From NCBI RefSeq assembly GCF_014243395.1, contig NZ_JACLCP010000007.1:62001-126000 (forward strand): DNA of 64,000 nt. The letters run 5' to 3'. The notes under the pieces are model-generated. The model was not told the DNA's origin. It worked only from the letters and a program-made list of their open reading frames with translations, and did not search any database. The position numbers and the translations under genes were made by a program. Of the stretch, positions 43,201 to 50,816 are shown piece after piece. The DNA comes from Winogradskyella flava. Lineage in GTDB: Bacteria > Bacteroidota > Bacteroidia > Flavobacteriales > Flavobacteriaceae. The number at the start of each line of letters is the position of its first letter. Position 1 is the first letter of the stretch.

Positions 43201-43747
43201 TTTCGTTTTCAACATCTCTTATATCAACAGCTATATTGTTACTGATCCACGTATCACTGTCATTATTGGTATCTAAAGTGACTTCAACATCTGTAAAGAT
43301 ACTTTTATATCCACAAGCTCTAGATACATATTCAAACTTTGGTATATATGAGATTTCTATAATATCAACGTTGGACGTTTCAGGATTTTCGGTGTCTAAT
43401 CTTAGATTGGTATCTTTTTCCAAAATGAATCTTGTAATGGTACGTTCTTCCTCTATGTCATCATCGATTCTTAAAGGTAGGTCCACTGTATTTTGGTTTG
43501 AATTGAATATGATGGTCTTATTAGAAACTACAATTGGTTCTATTTCCATGCCGTCGTCGTCTAAAATAAGGCCCTCTCCATAAACAGTTAATCGAGGTAC
43601 GCTTTTTAAATCCTCTTGACTAGTAGCATCATAAAACTCAATCCTAAGTCTTGGAGTTGTAGGTGTGCTTTCTGCACAAATGTCATCACGTTCGCATCCG
43701 ATGAATACAATCGCTATGAGTAGTATAAATATATTTAGCTTTTTCAT
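43172..43747 (-). CDS. DUF6452 family lipoprotein
   Basis: 191 residues with a lipobox IGC (Cys18, context VFIGCERDD). The mature domain is beta-rich: TPRLRIEFYDATSQEDLKSVPRLTVYG, IIFNSNQNTVDLPLRIDDD, ISYIPKFEYVSRACGYKSIF. The family is named but has no known function. It lies 3 bases after rlmD and its 3' end overlaps the DUF6048 gene, which suggests a single transcript with translational coupling. Confidence 0.85.
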   Translation of the reverse strand: MKKLNIFILLIAIVFIGCERDDICAESTPTTPRLRIEFYDATSQEDLKSVPRLTVYGEGLILDDDGMEIEPIVVSNKTIIFNSNQNTVDLPLRIDDDIEEERTITRFILEKDTNLRLDTENPETSNVDIIEISYIPKFEYVSRACGYKSIFTDVEVTLDTNNDSDTWISNNIAVDIRDVENENEIHVRIFH

Positions 43748-43750
43748 TAA

Positions 43751-45202
43751 CTATTTCTCAAACAATACCACAGTTTCAATATGCGCTGTATGCGGAAACT
43801 GATCCACTAAACTCAACTTTTTTAATTGATATCCTGCCAACATTAGTTGCTCTGTATCTCTGGCTTGTGTAGCAGGATTACAAGATACATAAACCAAACG
43901 TTCTGCATTAAGGTTTATTATTTTTTTAAGGGTTTTTGGCGCAATGCCAGCACGTGCTGGATCTAGTATAATTGTTCCTATACTATCCTTGTATTCTGGG
44001 TGCTCATTTAAGAACTTACCAACATCTGCGGCATAAAATTCTAATCCTTTAATTACATTTCGCTTGGCATTTTCTTTAGCATCCTCAATAGCCGATACTA
44101 CGATATCTACACCAATGATTTTTGCATTTTCAGCTCTGCTCGCAACAATCTGTCCAATTGTTCCTGTACCACAAAATAAATCTAATACCACGGAATTATC
44201 AATGCTCTCTTTTTTTTCTAAGGCATAATCAGCAACCTTAGAATAGAGTTTTTCAGCACATTTGGGATTAGTTTGAAAAAAGCTCTTCATGCTAATTTCA
44301 AAATTTAAACCTAAAAGTTCTTCTACAATTTTATCGTCTCCATATACTAAATCGATACTTCCAGTTGTGGCAATAGTTCTGTCTCCAATCTCGTCGTTAA
44401 TCGTATGAAGTAATCCTGCAACACGACTTCCAAAAAGCTCCACTAAATACTGAGCGAATTTATCTAAATCGAATTTTGGTAAATCATGAGATGTTGTTAC
44501 TAAGTTGAATAACAATCTGTTGGTTTTATAAGATTTTCTAATTACAAAATATCTAAAGAAGCCTTCTTTTCTCGGAGCGTGCCAAGGTGCTAACCCAGTG
44601 TTCTCACAATATACCTTTATATTTTTAAGCTGGTTTTCGACATCAGCATCAAATAGGCCAGAGTCCTTATTTAAATTTTCGCCACACCACCAAAGGCCTC
44701 GTCTTTTAAATCCAAGAGTGAACTCGTCAACATCGGTTTTTAAAGTTCTGTCATAGCCTATAGCAGAAAAGCCATATTCCATTTTATTGCGATAATGAAA
44801 GGTGTTTGGTGAACTAACGAATTCGTCAAATTTGTCTTCAATATCTGCAACCTTACCAATTCGTTTAAAAAGCTCCAATGTACTTTGCTTTTTGTATTCA
44901 TGTTGCTTTTCAATAGGAAGTTGAATATATGGAGCACCAGGAATGTCCTGATAAGGCATCTCTATTTCGTCTTCTGAAAGTTTTAAAACATCAAGCAGTT
45001 TGCACTCTGCGTATTTTTTACTTGACTTTTTTACTTGAGCTTTAACCCATTGACCAGGAAGTGTATTGGGGACGAACACCACAAATTCACCATGCTCATT
45101 ACGAATACGACCGATGCCTTTACCACCAAAGGCATAATCTTCAATTAAAATCTCAATGATTTGTCCACGTTTAACAAACTTGTTACGTTCTCGTCTAGGC
45201 AT
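43751..45202 (-). CDS. rlmD: 23S rRNA (uracil-5-)-methyltransferase RlmD-like
   Basis: 483 residues. An N-terminal TRAM domain (about 8-65, containing DYAFGGKGIGRI) is followed by Fe-S-type segments and a SAM-binding methyltransferase domain: SMKSFFQTNPKCAEKL, VLDLFCGTGTIGQI, IIGVDIVVSAIEDAKENA and the catalytic Cys in LVYVSCNPATQARD. It methylates uracil C5 in 23S rRNA; RlmD acts on U1939, although other members of the family (RlmC, TrmA, RumA) cannot be ruled out. It is the first gene of the run with DUF6452 and DUF6048. Confidence 0.9.
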   Translation of the reverse strand: MPRRERNKFVKRGQIIEILIEDYAFGGKGIGRIRNEHGEFVVFVPNTLPGQWVKAQVKKSSKKYAECKLLDVLKLSEDEIEMPYQDIPGAPYIQLPIEKQHEYKKQSTLELFKRIGKVADIEDKFDEFVSSPNTFHYRNKMEYGFSAIGYDRTLKTDVDEFTLGFKRRGLWWCGENLNKDSGLFDADVENQLKNIKVYCENTGLAPWHAPRKEGFFRYFVIRKSYKTNRLLFNLVTTSHDLPKFDLDKFAQYLVELFGSRVAGLLHTINDEIGDRTIATTGSIDLVYGDDKIVEELLGLNFEISMKSFFQTNPKCAEKLYSKVADYALEKKESIDNSVVLDLFCGTGTIGQIVASRAENAKIIGVDIVVSAIEDAKENAKRNVIKGLEFYAADVGKFLNEHPEYKDSIGTIILDPARAGIAPKTLKKIINLNAERLVYVSCNPATQARDTEQLMLAGYQLKKLSLVDQFPHTAHIETVVLFEK

Positions 45203-45301
45203 CTATGCAAATTTGAATGCAAATATAGATGCATTTTAGACTATCTTTAAATAGTTTGAAAATAAAATTGAACCTTTTCAATGCTTTCACGTCTTTATAG
45301 C

Positions 45302-45808
45302 ATGACAGTACTAAATATACATAAGCGCAAGATTCACAAACCCAAAGAACAGGTGTCTCAAATATTCAGGACTCTTGCTACTCAAAACGATTTGATTTGG
45401 CCAGGTGAAAACTGGCCAGCTATACGTTTTAGAGACGGCTTAAAAGTAGGCTCTAAAGGTGGCCATGGACGTATTCGCTATACAATTATTGATTTTCAAA
45501 CTGGTGAATCAATAAAGTTTCAATTTTCAAAACCTGATGGTTTTAATGGTACTCATGAATTTGCAATTAGTAAGATTAATGATTCAGAGACAGCAATAGA
45601 ACATATTATAAGTGCAAAACTATCTCTCAGAGCTACTCTTTTATGGGTTTTTGTCATTCGTTGGCTGCATGATGCTTTGATAGAGGATGCATTTGATAAA
45701 GTTGAAAATCAATTCACAGAACAAAAAGCACACAGTGAATACAATCTATGGGTTAAACTATTGCGGGAAGTTTACAAACGAAAATCGTTTCAAACCAAAC
45801 ATGCTTAG
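45302..45808 (+). CDS. SRPBCC-like ligand-binding protein in a sigma-factor cassette
   Basis: 168 residues from the ATG at 45302; an in-frame ATG at 45281 would add seven residues. The pattern MTVLNIHKRKIHKPKEQVSQIFRTL, ENWPAIRFRDGLKVGSKGGHG, FDFQTGESIKFQFSKPDGFNGTHEF and a C-terminal long helix resembles the SRPBCC (START/Bet v 1-like) fold. It may bind a hydrophobic ligand. Its stop codon is directly followed by the TTG start of the sigma factor. The three genes 45302-46736 probably form one operon. Confidence 0.65.
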   Translation: MTVLNIHKRKIHKPKEQVSQIFRTLATQNDLIWPGENWPAIRFRDGLKVGSKGGHGRIRYTIIDFQTGESIKFQFSKPDGFNGTHEFAISKINDSETAIEHIISAKLSLRATLLWVFVIRWLHDALIEDAFDKVENQFTEQKAHSEYNLWVKLLREVYKRKSFQTKHA

Positions 45809-46360
45809 TTGAAAAAAGAAGACAGCATAGATGCAGAACTGATTGAAGCCTATAAGCTGGGTGACAAAACCGCTTTGGCAACTTTGGTAAAACGATGGCA
45901 CAAATTATTCTGTAATAAAGCCTACTGGCTAGTTAAGGATAAGGATGTAGCCAAAGATATTGCGCAGGATAGTTGGACGATCATTATTAATAGAATAGAT
46001 AGTCTCAAGAACCCTAATCAATTTAAATTTTGGGCTTATAGAATTGTGTGCAACAAATCAACGGACTGGCTTAGAAAGGAATCCAAAAATCAAAAACGAA
46101 CTTTGAGCTATGATACGGAAATAGAAAGTAAACAAGGGCAATACAGCGAAAACGATATTGAGAAAGTAATGCTTTTAAAAGCTATAAACAATTTGCCTCC
46201 AAATCAAAACGCTGTTGTAAAACTATTTTATTTGCAAAACCATAGCTTAAAACAAATAAGTACACTATTGAACATATCTGTAGGAACCGCAAAATCGAGG
46301 TTGTTCCACGCAAGGGAAAAATTAAAAAAAACTTTAAAACATAGACATTATGAAAACTAA
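45809..46360 (+). CDS. ECF-type RNA polymerase sigma factor
   Basis: 183 residues from a TTG start. Region 2 spans about 15-80 (ALATLVKRWHKLFCNKAYWLVKDKDVAKDIAQDSW and KFWAYRIVCNKSTDWLR), and region 4 about 125-175 (INNLPPNQNAVVKLFYLQNHSLKQISTLLNISVGTAKSRLFHAREKLKK). It is an extracytoplasmic-function type sigma factor of about 180 residues, as usual in Bacteroidota. Its own operon lacks a standard anti-sigma FecR gene; the DUF6768 protein (overlapping by 11 bases) may play that role. Confidence 0.9.
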   Translation: MKKEDSIDAELIEAYKLGDKTALATLVKRWHKLFCNKAYWLVKDKDVAKDIAQDSWTIIINRIDSLKNPNQFKFWAYRIVCNKSTDWLRKESKNQKRTLSYDTEIESKQGQYSENDIEKVMLLKAINNLPPNQNAVVKLFYLQNHSLKQISTLLNISVGTAKSRLFHAREKLKKTLKHRHYEN

Positions 46361-46736
46361 TATGGAAGACATAGACCAATTAATTAAAGAAACACTTACA
46401 GAAGAAGAAGCGAAGTTCTATGACGAATTAGAAGAACAAAACCTCATGCAGATGATATCTGGTATATTCTCAGGAAAGAATAGCTGGATCGTTTATACAA
46501 TGAGCATTGTTCAAGTTGTTTTCTTCGGGCTTTTTATTTACTGTGCAATTCAGTTCTTTGAAGTTGAATCAACAAACGATCTCATAAAATGGGGCGTTTT
46601 TGGAACTATTAGTTTAATAGGATCTAGTATGCTTAAATTATTTTCTTGGATGCAAATGGATAAAAAGGCCATTATAAGAGAAATAAAACGACTTGAACTG
46701 CAAGTATCATCGCTATCTGGTAAAATTTCTGAGTAA
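46350..46736 (+). CDS. DUF6768 family membrane protein, possible sigma-factor partner
   Basis: 128 residues starting at the ATG at 46350 (or a second ATG at 46362). The N-terminal 45 residues are acidic and helical (IDQLIKETLTEEEAKFYDELEEQ). Two membrane helices follow (about 45-70 and 82-104), then a basic C-terminal helix. DUF6768 is mostly next to sigma-70 genes of this type. The N-terminal helix could hold the sigma factor at the membrane, but that is inference. It overlaps the sigma gene by 11 bases. Confidence 0.75.
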   Translation: MKTNMEDIDQLIKETLTEEEAKFYDELEEQNLMQMISGIFSGKNSWIVYTMSIVQVVFFGLFIYCAIQFFEVESTNDLIKWGVFGTISLIGSSMLKLFSWMQMDKKAIIREIKRLELQVSSLSGKISE

Positions 46737-46767
46737 GTTTTAAAACAACAAGATTATTTATTAATTT

Positions 46768-46890
46768 GCGGGCTCTAAGGGATGATTTCTTTCCCACGCT
46801 GCTTTTTCGGACTCTTCGAAAGAATAAAGGTAGATAAGGAACTCGCTAAGCGAGATTAGGCAACCCCTCACTCTTTGCTCAGCTTATGTT
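46768..46890 (+). promoter_or_regulatory. Structured 5' leader of ornithine aminotransferase mRNA (unassigned RNA element)
   Basis: The 174-bp gap before rocD has an AT-rich part with a TTAATTTG (near TAnnTTTG, 46761-46768) and then a GC-richer, structured segment. Visible hairpins are GGGA...TCCC (46779-46795), CTTTttCG...CGAAAG (46802-46822), and CTCGC-TAA-GCGAG (46842-46854), followed by an AGGCAACCCCTCAC stretch (46857-46870). About 20 bases of AT-rich spacer follow before the ATG. No riboswitch consensus that I can recall fits. It could sense an amino acid or ligand related to arginine or ornithine, but that is only suggested by the gene. Confidence 0.5.
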
Positions 46891-46910
46891 AAACTTTAAA
46901 AACTTTTGAA

Positions 46911-48191
46911 ATGGCTGTTTTAGACCACATTTCATCGCAAGAGGCGATGGCACTAGAAAACAAGTATGGAGCACAGAATTATCACCCGTTACCAGTAGTA
47001 TTGAGTAAAGGAGATGGCGTGTTTGTTTGGGATGTAGAAGGTAAAAAGTATTACGACTTTTTATCAGCGTACTCTTCTCTTAATCAAGGACATTGTCATC
47101 CAAAGATTGTGAATGCTATGACCGAGCAAGCACAACGATTAACATTAACCTCTCGAGCATTTTATAACGATATGCTTGGACGTTACGAAAAATATGCGAC
47201 CGAGTTTTTTAAGTTCGATAAAATGTTACCAATGAACTCAGGAGCTGAAGCAGTTGAAACCGCTTTGAAACTTTGTAGAAAATGGGCATATGAGGTAAAA
47301 GGTATTGATTTAAATAAAGCTGAAATTGTTGTTTGTAAGAATAATTTTCATGGAAGAACAACAACAATTATTTCATTTTCCAATGATCCTGTAGCACGCA
47401 AAAACTTTGGACCTTATACTGATGGCTTTATCAAAGTAGAATACGATAATCTTGAAGAATTAGAGGCTGTGCTAAGTTCTAATCCTAATGTTGCTGGATT
47501 TATGGTAGAACCAATTCAGGGAGAAGCAGGAGTTTACGTACCAGGTGAAAACTATTTAAGAGAAGCTAAGGCACTTTGTGAAAAGTATAACGTATTATTT
47601 ATTGCAGATGAAGTGCAAACAGGTATCGCGCGTACAGGTCGATTATTAGCAAGCTGCGGAAATTGCGACTGTGCAGATAAGAATTGTTCTGGTACGCCAG
47701 ATGTAAAACCGGATGTGTTAATCTTAGGAAAAGCATTAAGTGGCGGTTTATATCCTGTATCTGCCGTAATGGCCAATAACGAAATCATGAACGTCATTCA
47801 ACCAGGAAATCATGGGAGTACTTTTGGTGGAAATCCGATTGCTGCTGCAGTGGCCATTGCAGCTTTGGAGGTTGTAAAAGATGAGAAATTAGCCGAAAAT
47901 GCAGATTATCTTGGTAAACTGTTTAGAGCCGAAATGAATAAATACATTAAGAGTAGCTCAATTGTCAACCTAGTAAGAGGTAAAGGTCTTTTAAATGCTA
48001 TAGTTATTAATGATGATGAGGATAGTGATACAGCTTGGAATATCTGTTTAAAGTTGAGAGATAATGGCTTACTGGCAAAACCAACACATGGTAATATTAT
48101 TCGTTTTGCACCACCTTTAGTAATGACGGAAGATCAATTACTAGATTGCGTGTCTATTATTGCCAAGACTTTAAAAGAGTTTGAAGATTAA
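46911..48191 (+). CDS. rocD: Ornithine aminotransferase
   Basis: 426 residues. PLP fold type [20 protein letters not shown] (cofactor-binding), [15 protein letters not shown] and the Schiff-base lysine in [14 protein letters not shown]. It turns ornithine and 2-oxoglutarate into glutamate semialdehyde and glutamate, linking arginine to proline. A cysteine cluster (C249-x2-C252-x-C254-x4-C259) lies just after ARTGRLLAS and before the lysine. Its purpose is not known to me. Acetylornithine transaminase is a possible alternative, but the general pattern is typical of flavobacterial RocD. The leader is described above. Confidence 0.93.
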   Translation: MAVLDHISSQEAMALENKYGAQNYHPLPVVLSKGDGVFVWDVEGKKYYDFLSAYSSLNQGHCHPKIVNAMTEQAQRLTLTSRAFYNDMLGRYEKYATEFFKFDKMLPMNSGAEAVETALKLCRKWAYEVKGIDLNKAEIVVCKNNFHGRTTTIISFSNDPVARKNFGPYTDGFIKVEYDNLEELEAVLSSNPNVAGFMVEPIQGEAGVYVPGENYLREAKALCEKYNVLFIADEVQTGIARTGRLLASCGNCDCADKNCSGTPDVKPDVLILGKALSGGLYPVSAVMANNEIMNVIQPGNHGSTFGGNPIAAAVAIAALEVVKDEKLAENADYLGKLFRAEMNKYIKSSSIVNLVRGKGLLNAIVINDDEDSDTAWNICLKLRDNGLLAKPTHGNIIRFAPPLVMTEDQLLDCVSIIAKTLKEFED

Positions 48192-48212
48192 TTAGAACAA
48201 CAATTATAATAT

Positions 48213-48250
48213 AAAAAAAGCGATTTTCTAAGTTGAAAATCGCTTTTTTT
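48213..48250. terminator. Bidirectional terminator after rocD and the CCC-motif gene
   Basis: 10-bp stem AGCGATTTTC / GAAAATCGCT (48219-48228, 48235-48244) with A and T runs on either side, between converging genes. Confidence 0.9.
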
Positions 48251-48268
48251 ATATAGAAAGAAGTTTGT

Positions 48269-48604
48269 TTATTGATTTTGCTGCTGCATTTCTTCAAGCA
48301 TTTCCATGTACTGCTGCATCATTTCATCATATTGACCTGTGGCGACTAAGTAAATGTAAATACCTACAATAATTACACTTAGTACTAAAGATATAATTGC
48401 GATAATTTTAGCTGTTTTTACCTGACTAAAATTGTCATACTTATCTGGATCTTCCGCATAAGTTTTTTCGTCTTTTTTAACTAAGAAAAGTGCTATTCCA
48501 GAAAGAATAATGCCTCCAATTCCACTCGTGCAACAACAGCCGATTAATGATAAAATTGCTAGAATTAAACTTGCGGTGGCATAAGGTAATTTTTGTTTTT
48601 CCAT
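48269..48604 (-). CDS. CCC-motif membrane protein
   Basis: 111 residues. Two membrane helices (about 8-35 and 65-90) with the conserved YATASLILAILSLIGCCC start. The three consecutive cysteines give the name used for this flavobacterial family. The linker between the helices is acidic and the C-terminus has a Gln/Met-rich helix. Its role is unknown. It follows the DUF2752 gene by 8 bases, so the two are probably one unit. Confidence 0.8.
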   Translation of the reverse strand: MEKQKLPYATASLILAILSLIGCCCTSGIGGIILSGIALFLVKKDEKTYAEDPDKYDNFSQVKTAKIIAIISLVLSVIIVGIYIYLVATGQYDEMMQQYMEMLEEMQQQNQ

Positions 48605-48612
48605 GATTAGAT

Positions 48613-48912
48613 TTATTTAATATAAAGTTTAAGTAAATAGCTGGTTATGATAACAACCACATTCAATATTGCCAAGATAACAATAATTCTAGTTCCGTTT
48701 TTAAAATTTTTGAAACTGTTTAAGAAAACAAAACCAAAGAGGGCAATTAATGTGTAAATAGCAGGATACATATAGAAGGCTTCTATAAATTGGCCTTTCA
48801 GAAGTAGGGCAAAGGAGCGTTGCAACCCACAGCCCATGCATTCAAAACCAAAATATTTTTTATTAAGGCAAGGTAGCATGTAATCTTCTAACCCTTTAAT
48901 TGATAAAAGCAT
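48613..48912 (-). CDS. DUF2752 family membrane protein
   Basis: 99 residues. The DUF2752 core is FGFECMGCGLQRSFALLLKGQFIEAFYMYP, preceded by CLNKKY and followed by a membrane helix (about 45-65) and a second helix (about 75-95). The conserved Cys residues near 20-30 may bind metal or form a redox pair. Function is unknown. The gene lies directly before the CCC-motif protein gene. Confidence 0.85.
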   Translation of the reverse strand: MLLSIKGLEDYMLPCLNKKYFGFECMGCGLQRSFALLLKGQFIEAFYMYPAIYTLIALFGFVFLNSFKNFKNGTRIIVILAILNVVVIITSYLLKLYIK

Positions 48913-49002
48913 AGCGCTAAATTAAGGATTTGTAAAATAATTTTTAGGATTACAGAAGTAAATTGCCTTAAAGCGTATTTTTGTAAATCATAAGATCTTA
49001 TC

Positions 49003-49221
49003 ATGAATATTTCTAGAACAATAAATTTTATAAGTATAGTCATTGGAGGTGCTATAGCCATTTATGCGCAAGCCGAAGAAAAACAAAATACCTATTTATT
49101 AATAGGAGGCATTGTATTACTCATGTTTGGCATATACAGAACATCTCGTAATATTCCTAGTAAGTACGATAAGCAAGAGGAGGAGACGTTTGTTAAAAGT
49201 GAAGAGCTAGATGAAGATTAA
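49003..49221 (+). CDS. Small two-helix membrane protein
   Basis: 72 residues with two membrane helices (about 5-22 and 30-48), separated by a short acidic loop (AQAEEKQN), and an acidic C-terminus (KQEEETFVKSEELDED). No family is recognised. It overlaps the Smr gene by 11 bases. A TATTTTTG at 48976-48983 (a perfect -7 match) lies 19 bases upstream. Confidence 0.65.
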   Translation: MNISRTINFISIVIGGAIAIYAQAEEKQNTYLLIGGIVLLMFGIYRTSRNIPSKYDKQEEETFVKSEELDED

Positions 49222-49768
49222 AGTAGGCGATACGGTAGAAACGATTGATGACGCCATAATTGGTGAAGTCATAAAAATTTCAGAAAATGACATTACTATT
49301 GAAGATGTTGATGGTTTTGAGTTTCAATTTCATGCGAACGAACTTATCTTAAAACAGTCAAAATCAAAATTCGATAATGCCATTTATGATACTGACATTG
49401 AAAGCATAAAAAAAGAAAAGGAAGGCAATAAGAAAAGAAAAGTTACGAAGGTAAAACCCAAAGAACGGCATGCACCAAAGTTTGAAGTAGATTTACATAT
49501 TCACCATTTAACGGATTCTACAAAAGGCATGACCAATTACGACATGTTGAATCTTCAACTGGATACAGCTAGGCGGCAGCTAGAATTCGCGATTCGAAAA
49601 CGTATTCCAAAAATAGTGTTTATTCATGGTGTTGGTGAGGGCGTACTTCGACAAGAATTAGAAACCTTATTTGGACGCTACAACAATGTAAAATTCTATG
49701 ATGCCGACTATAAGACCTATGGTTTGGGAGCTACTGAAGTAAGGATATTTCAGAATTTAGAGCCTTAG
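49211..49768 (+). CDS. Smr domain protein
   Basis: 185 residues. Residues 1-50 form a KOW/SH3-like or Tudor-like barrel (IKVGDTVETIDDAIIGEVIKI). A Lys-rich linker is followed by an Smr domain (about 95-180): FEVDLHIHHL, the RQLEFAIRKRIPKIVFIHGVGEGVLRQELETLF motif with HGxGxGxL. Smr domains cut or nick nucleic acids, and in some proteins act on stalled ribosome mRNA. It overlaps the previous membrane protein gene and ends 4 bases past the start of the converging 49765-50727 gene's stop. Confidence 0.88.
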   Translation: MKIKVGDTVETIDDAIIGEVIKISENDITIEDVDGFEFQFHANELILKQSKSKFDNAIYDTDIESIKKEKEGNKKRKVTKVKPKERHAPKFEVDLHIHHLTDSTKGMTNYDMLNLQLDTARRQLEFAIRKRIPKIVFIHGVGEGVLRQELETLFGRYNNVKFYDADYKTYGLGATEVRIFQNLEP

Positions 49769-50727
49769 TCTTCATCGGGTTCGTTGTCTATATCGAATGA
49801 ATCCTCGAAAGTACCCATATCGATATAGGTAGAATTAATAATCTCCAATCCAGCATTTAATATTTCAAAGCGAGTCGTTGCAGATCTTGTGTAAGTATTA
49901 AATATGAATCCAGAATCTGGAAATGACTCCATAGCATTTGCATCATTAGACAAATAACGATAAACTTCTATTCCACCTGTGTCTATAACAAAATTTTCAA
50001 GATCCCTAGGGTTTTGGCTTTCTGTTTCATCTTCTAGTCTTGTAGGGAATCCATCTCCATCATCATCATTATCTAAATAATCTGGTATATCATCACCATT
50101 TGGTAAGTTAGCATCAGTATTCAAAGGGTTAGTCATAGGGTCATCGTCATCATCGTCATCATTAAGCTCATCTTTTGTGAGTACGTTATCATTATCATCG
50201 TCTTGGTCTAAATAATCAGGAATTCCATCATCATCTGAATCTTGCGGATCATCAATACCACCTGGCCCATATTCATATATGCTTGGTACATCATCATTGT
50301 CATCATCTACAAATGAAAAGGTAACTTGTACAGTCCCGCCTGCATCAGCTTCATAATCTTCTATAATGTTAAGATTAGATGGCGGCAAAATAGAGCATAT
50401 ATCGTCTGCGGTTAATGCTCTATTGTAAGTTCTATAAATAAATCTAATCGCAGATTCGTCAATTGTAAGTGAATTAATTATGCTATTGCCATCGATCTCT
50501 TCTGCAGGAGTATCATTGGTGAAGTATTCATCGGTTGTTTCATCTCTCGGGAAAATCAAGATCAAAGCTTCATTAGGATCTTCTCTCGTATCAAATATCA
50601 CATAAGAATCCTCAAAATCTTCACAGCGTTCCAAATCTTGGTCAAATTCTAATTCTACAGTAATGATATCACCATCATCGCAAGTGAACAAAGAAAGCAA
50701 AGAAAAGCATATAAAAAAACGACGCAT
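49765..50727 (-). CDS. Secreted calcium-repeat protein (thrombospondin type 3-like)
   Basis: About 320 residues from the ATG at 50727 (upstream ATGs at 50730 and 50781 also exist; the most distal would put 18 extra residues before the signal peptide). The signal sequence MRRFFICFSLLSLFTC ends in a Cys that may be lipidated, although LFTC is not a classic lipobox. The middle (residues about 150-240) has repeated DDDNDD, DSDDDGIPDYLD and DNDDDGDGFP units, the calcium-binding motifs of TSP3-like repeats. The C-terminal part is beta-rich. It could be a surface or adhesion protein. Divergent from the cysteine desulfurase. Confidence 0.75.
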   Translation of the reverse strand: MRRFFICFSLLSLFTCDDGDIITVELEFDQDLERCEDFEDSYVIFDTREDPNEALILIFPRDETTDEYFTNDTPAEEIDGNSIINSLTIDESAIRFIYRTYNRALTADDICSILPPSNLNIIEDYEADAGGTVQVTFSFVDDDNDDVPSIYEYGPGGIDDPQDSDDDGIPDYLDQDDDNDNVLTKDELNDDDDDDDPMTNPLNTDANLPNGDDIPDYLDNDDDGDGFPTRLEDETESQNPRDLENFVIDTGGIEVYRYLSNDANAMESFPDSGFIFNTYTRSATTRFEILNAGLEIINSTYIDMGTFEDSFDIDNEPDED

Positions 50728-50780
50728 CATAGTCTCAATTTTGAACAAAAATAAAGGATTTGTAAAATTATAACGTTGCA

Positions 50781-50812
50781 TTGTCTAAATAATTTTATTT
50801 GCGATATTTTTG
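50781..50812 (+). promoter_or_regulatory. Promoter of the cysteine desulfurase (TTG-N21-TATTTTTG)
   Basis: TATTTTTG at 50805-50812 matches TAnnTTTG; a TTG at 50781-50783 lies 21 bp upstream. The start codon ATG is at 50817, so the predicted transcript would be leaderless or nearly so. Confidence 0.65.
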
Positions 50813-50816
50813 CAGC

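Noticed and set aside
46857-46870. SAM-I riboswitch signal (GGCAACC) in the rocD leader
   Set aside because: Only this short motif is similar; the remaining SAM-I conserved blocks and the four-way junction are absent.
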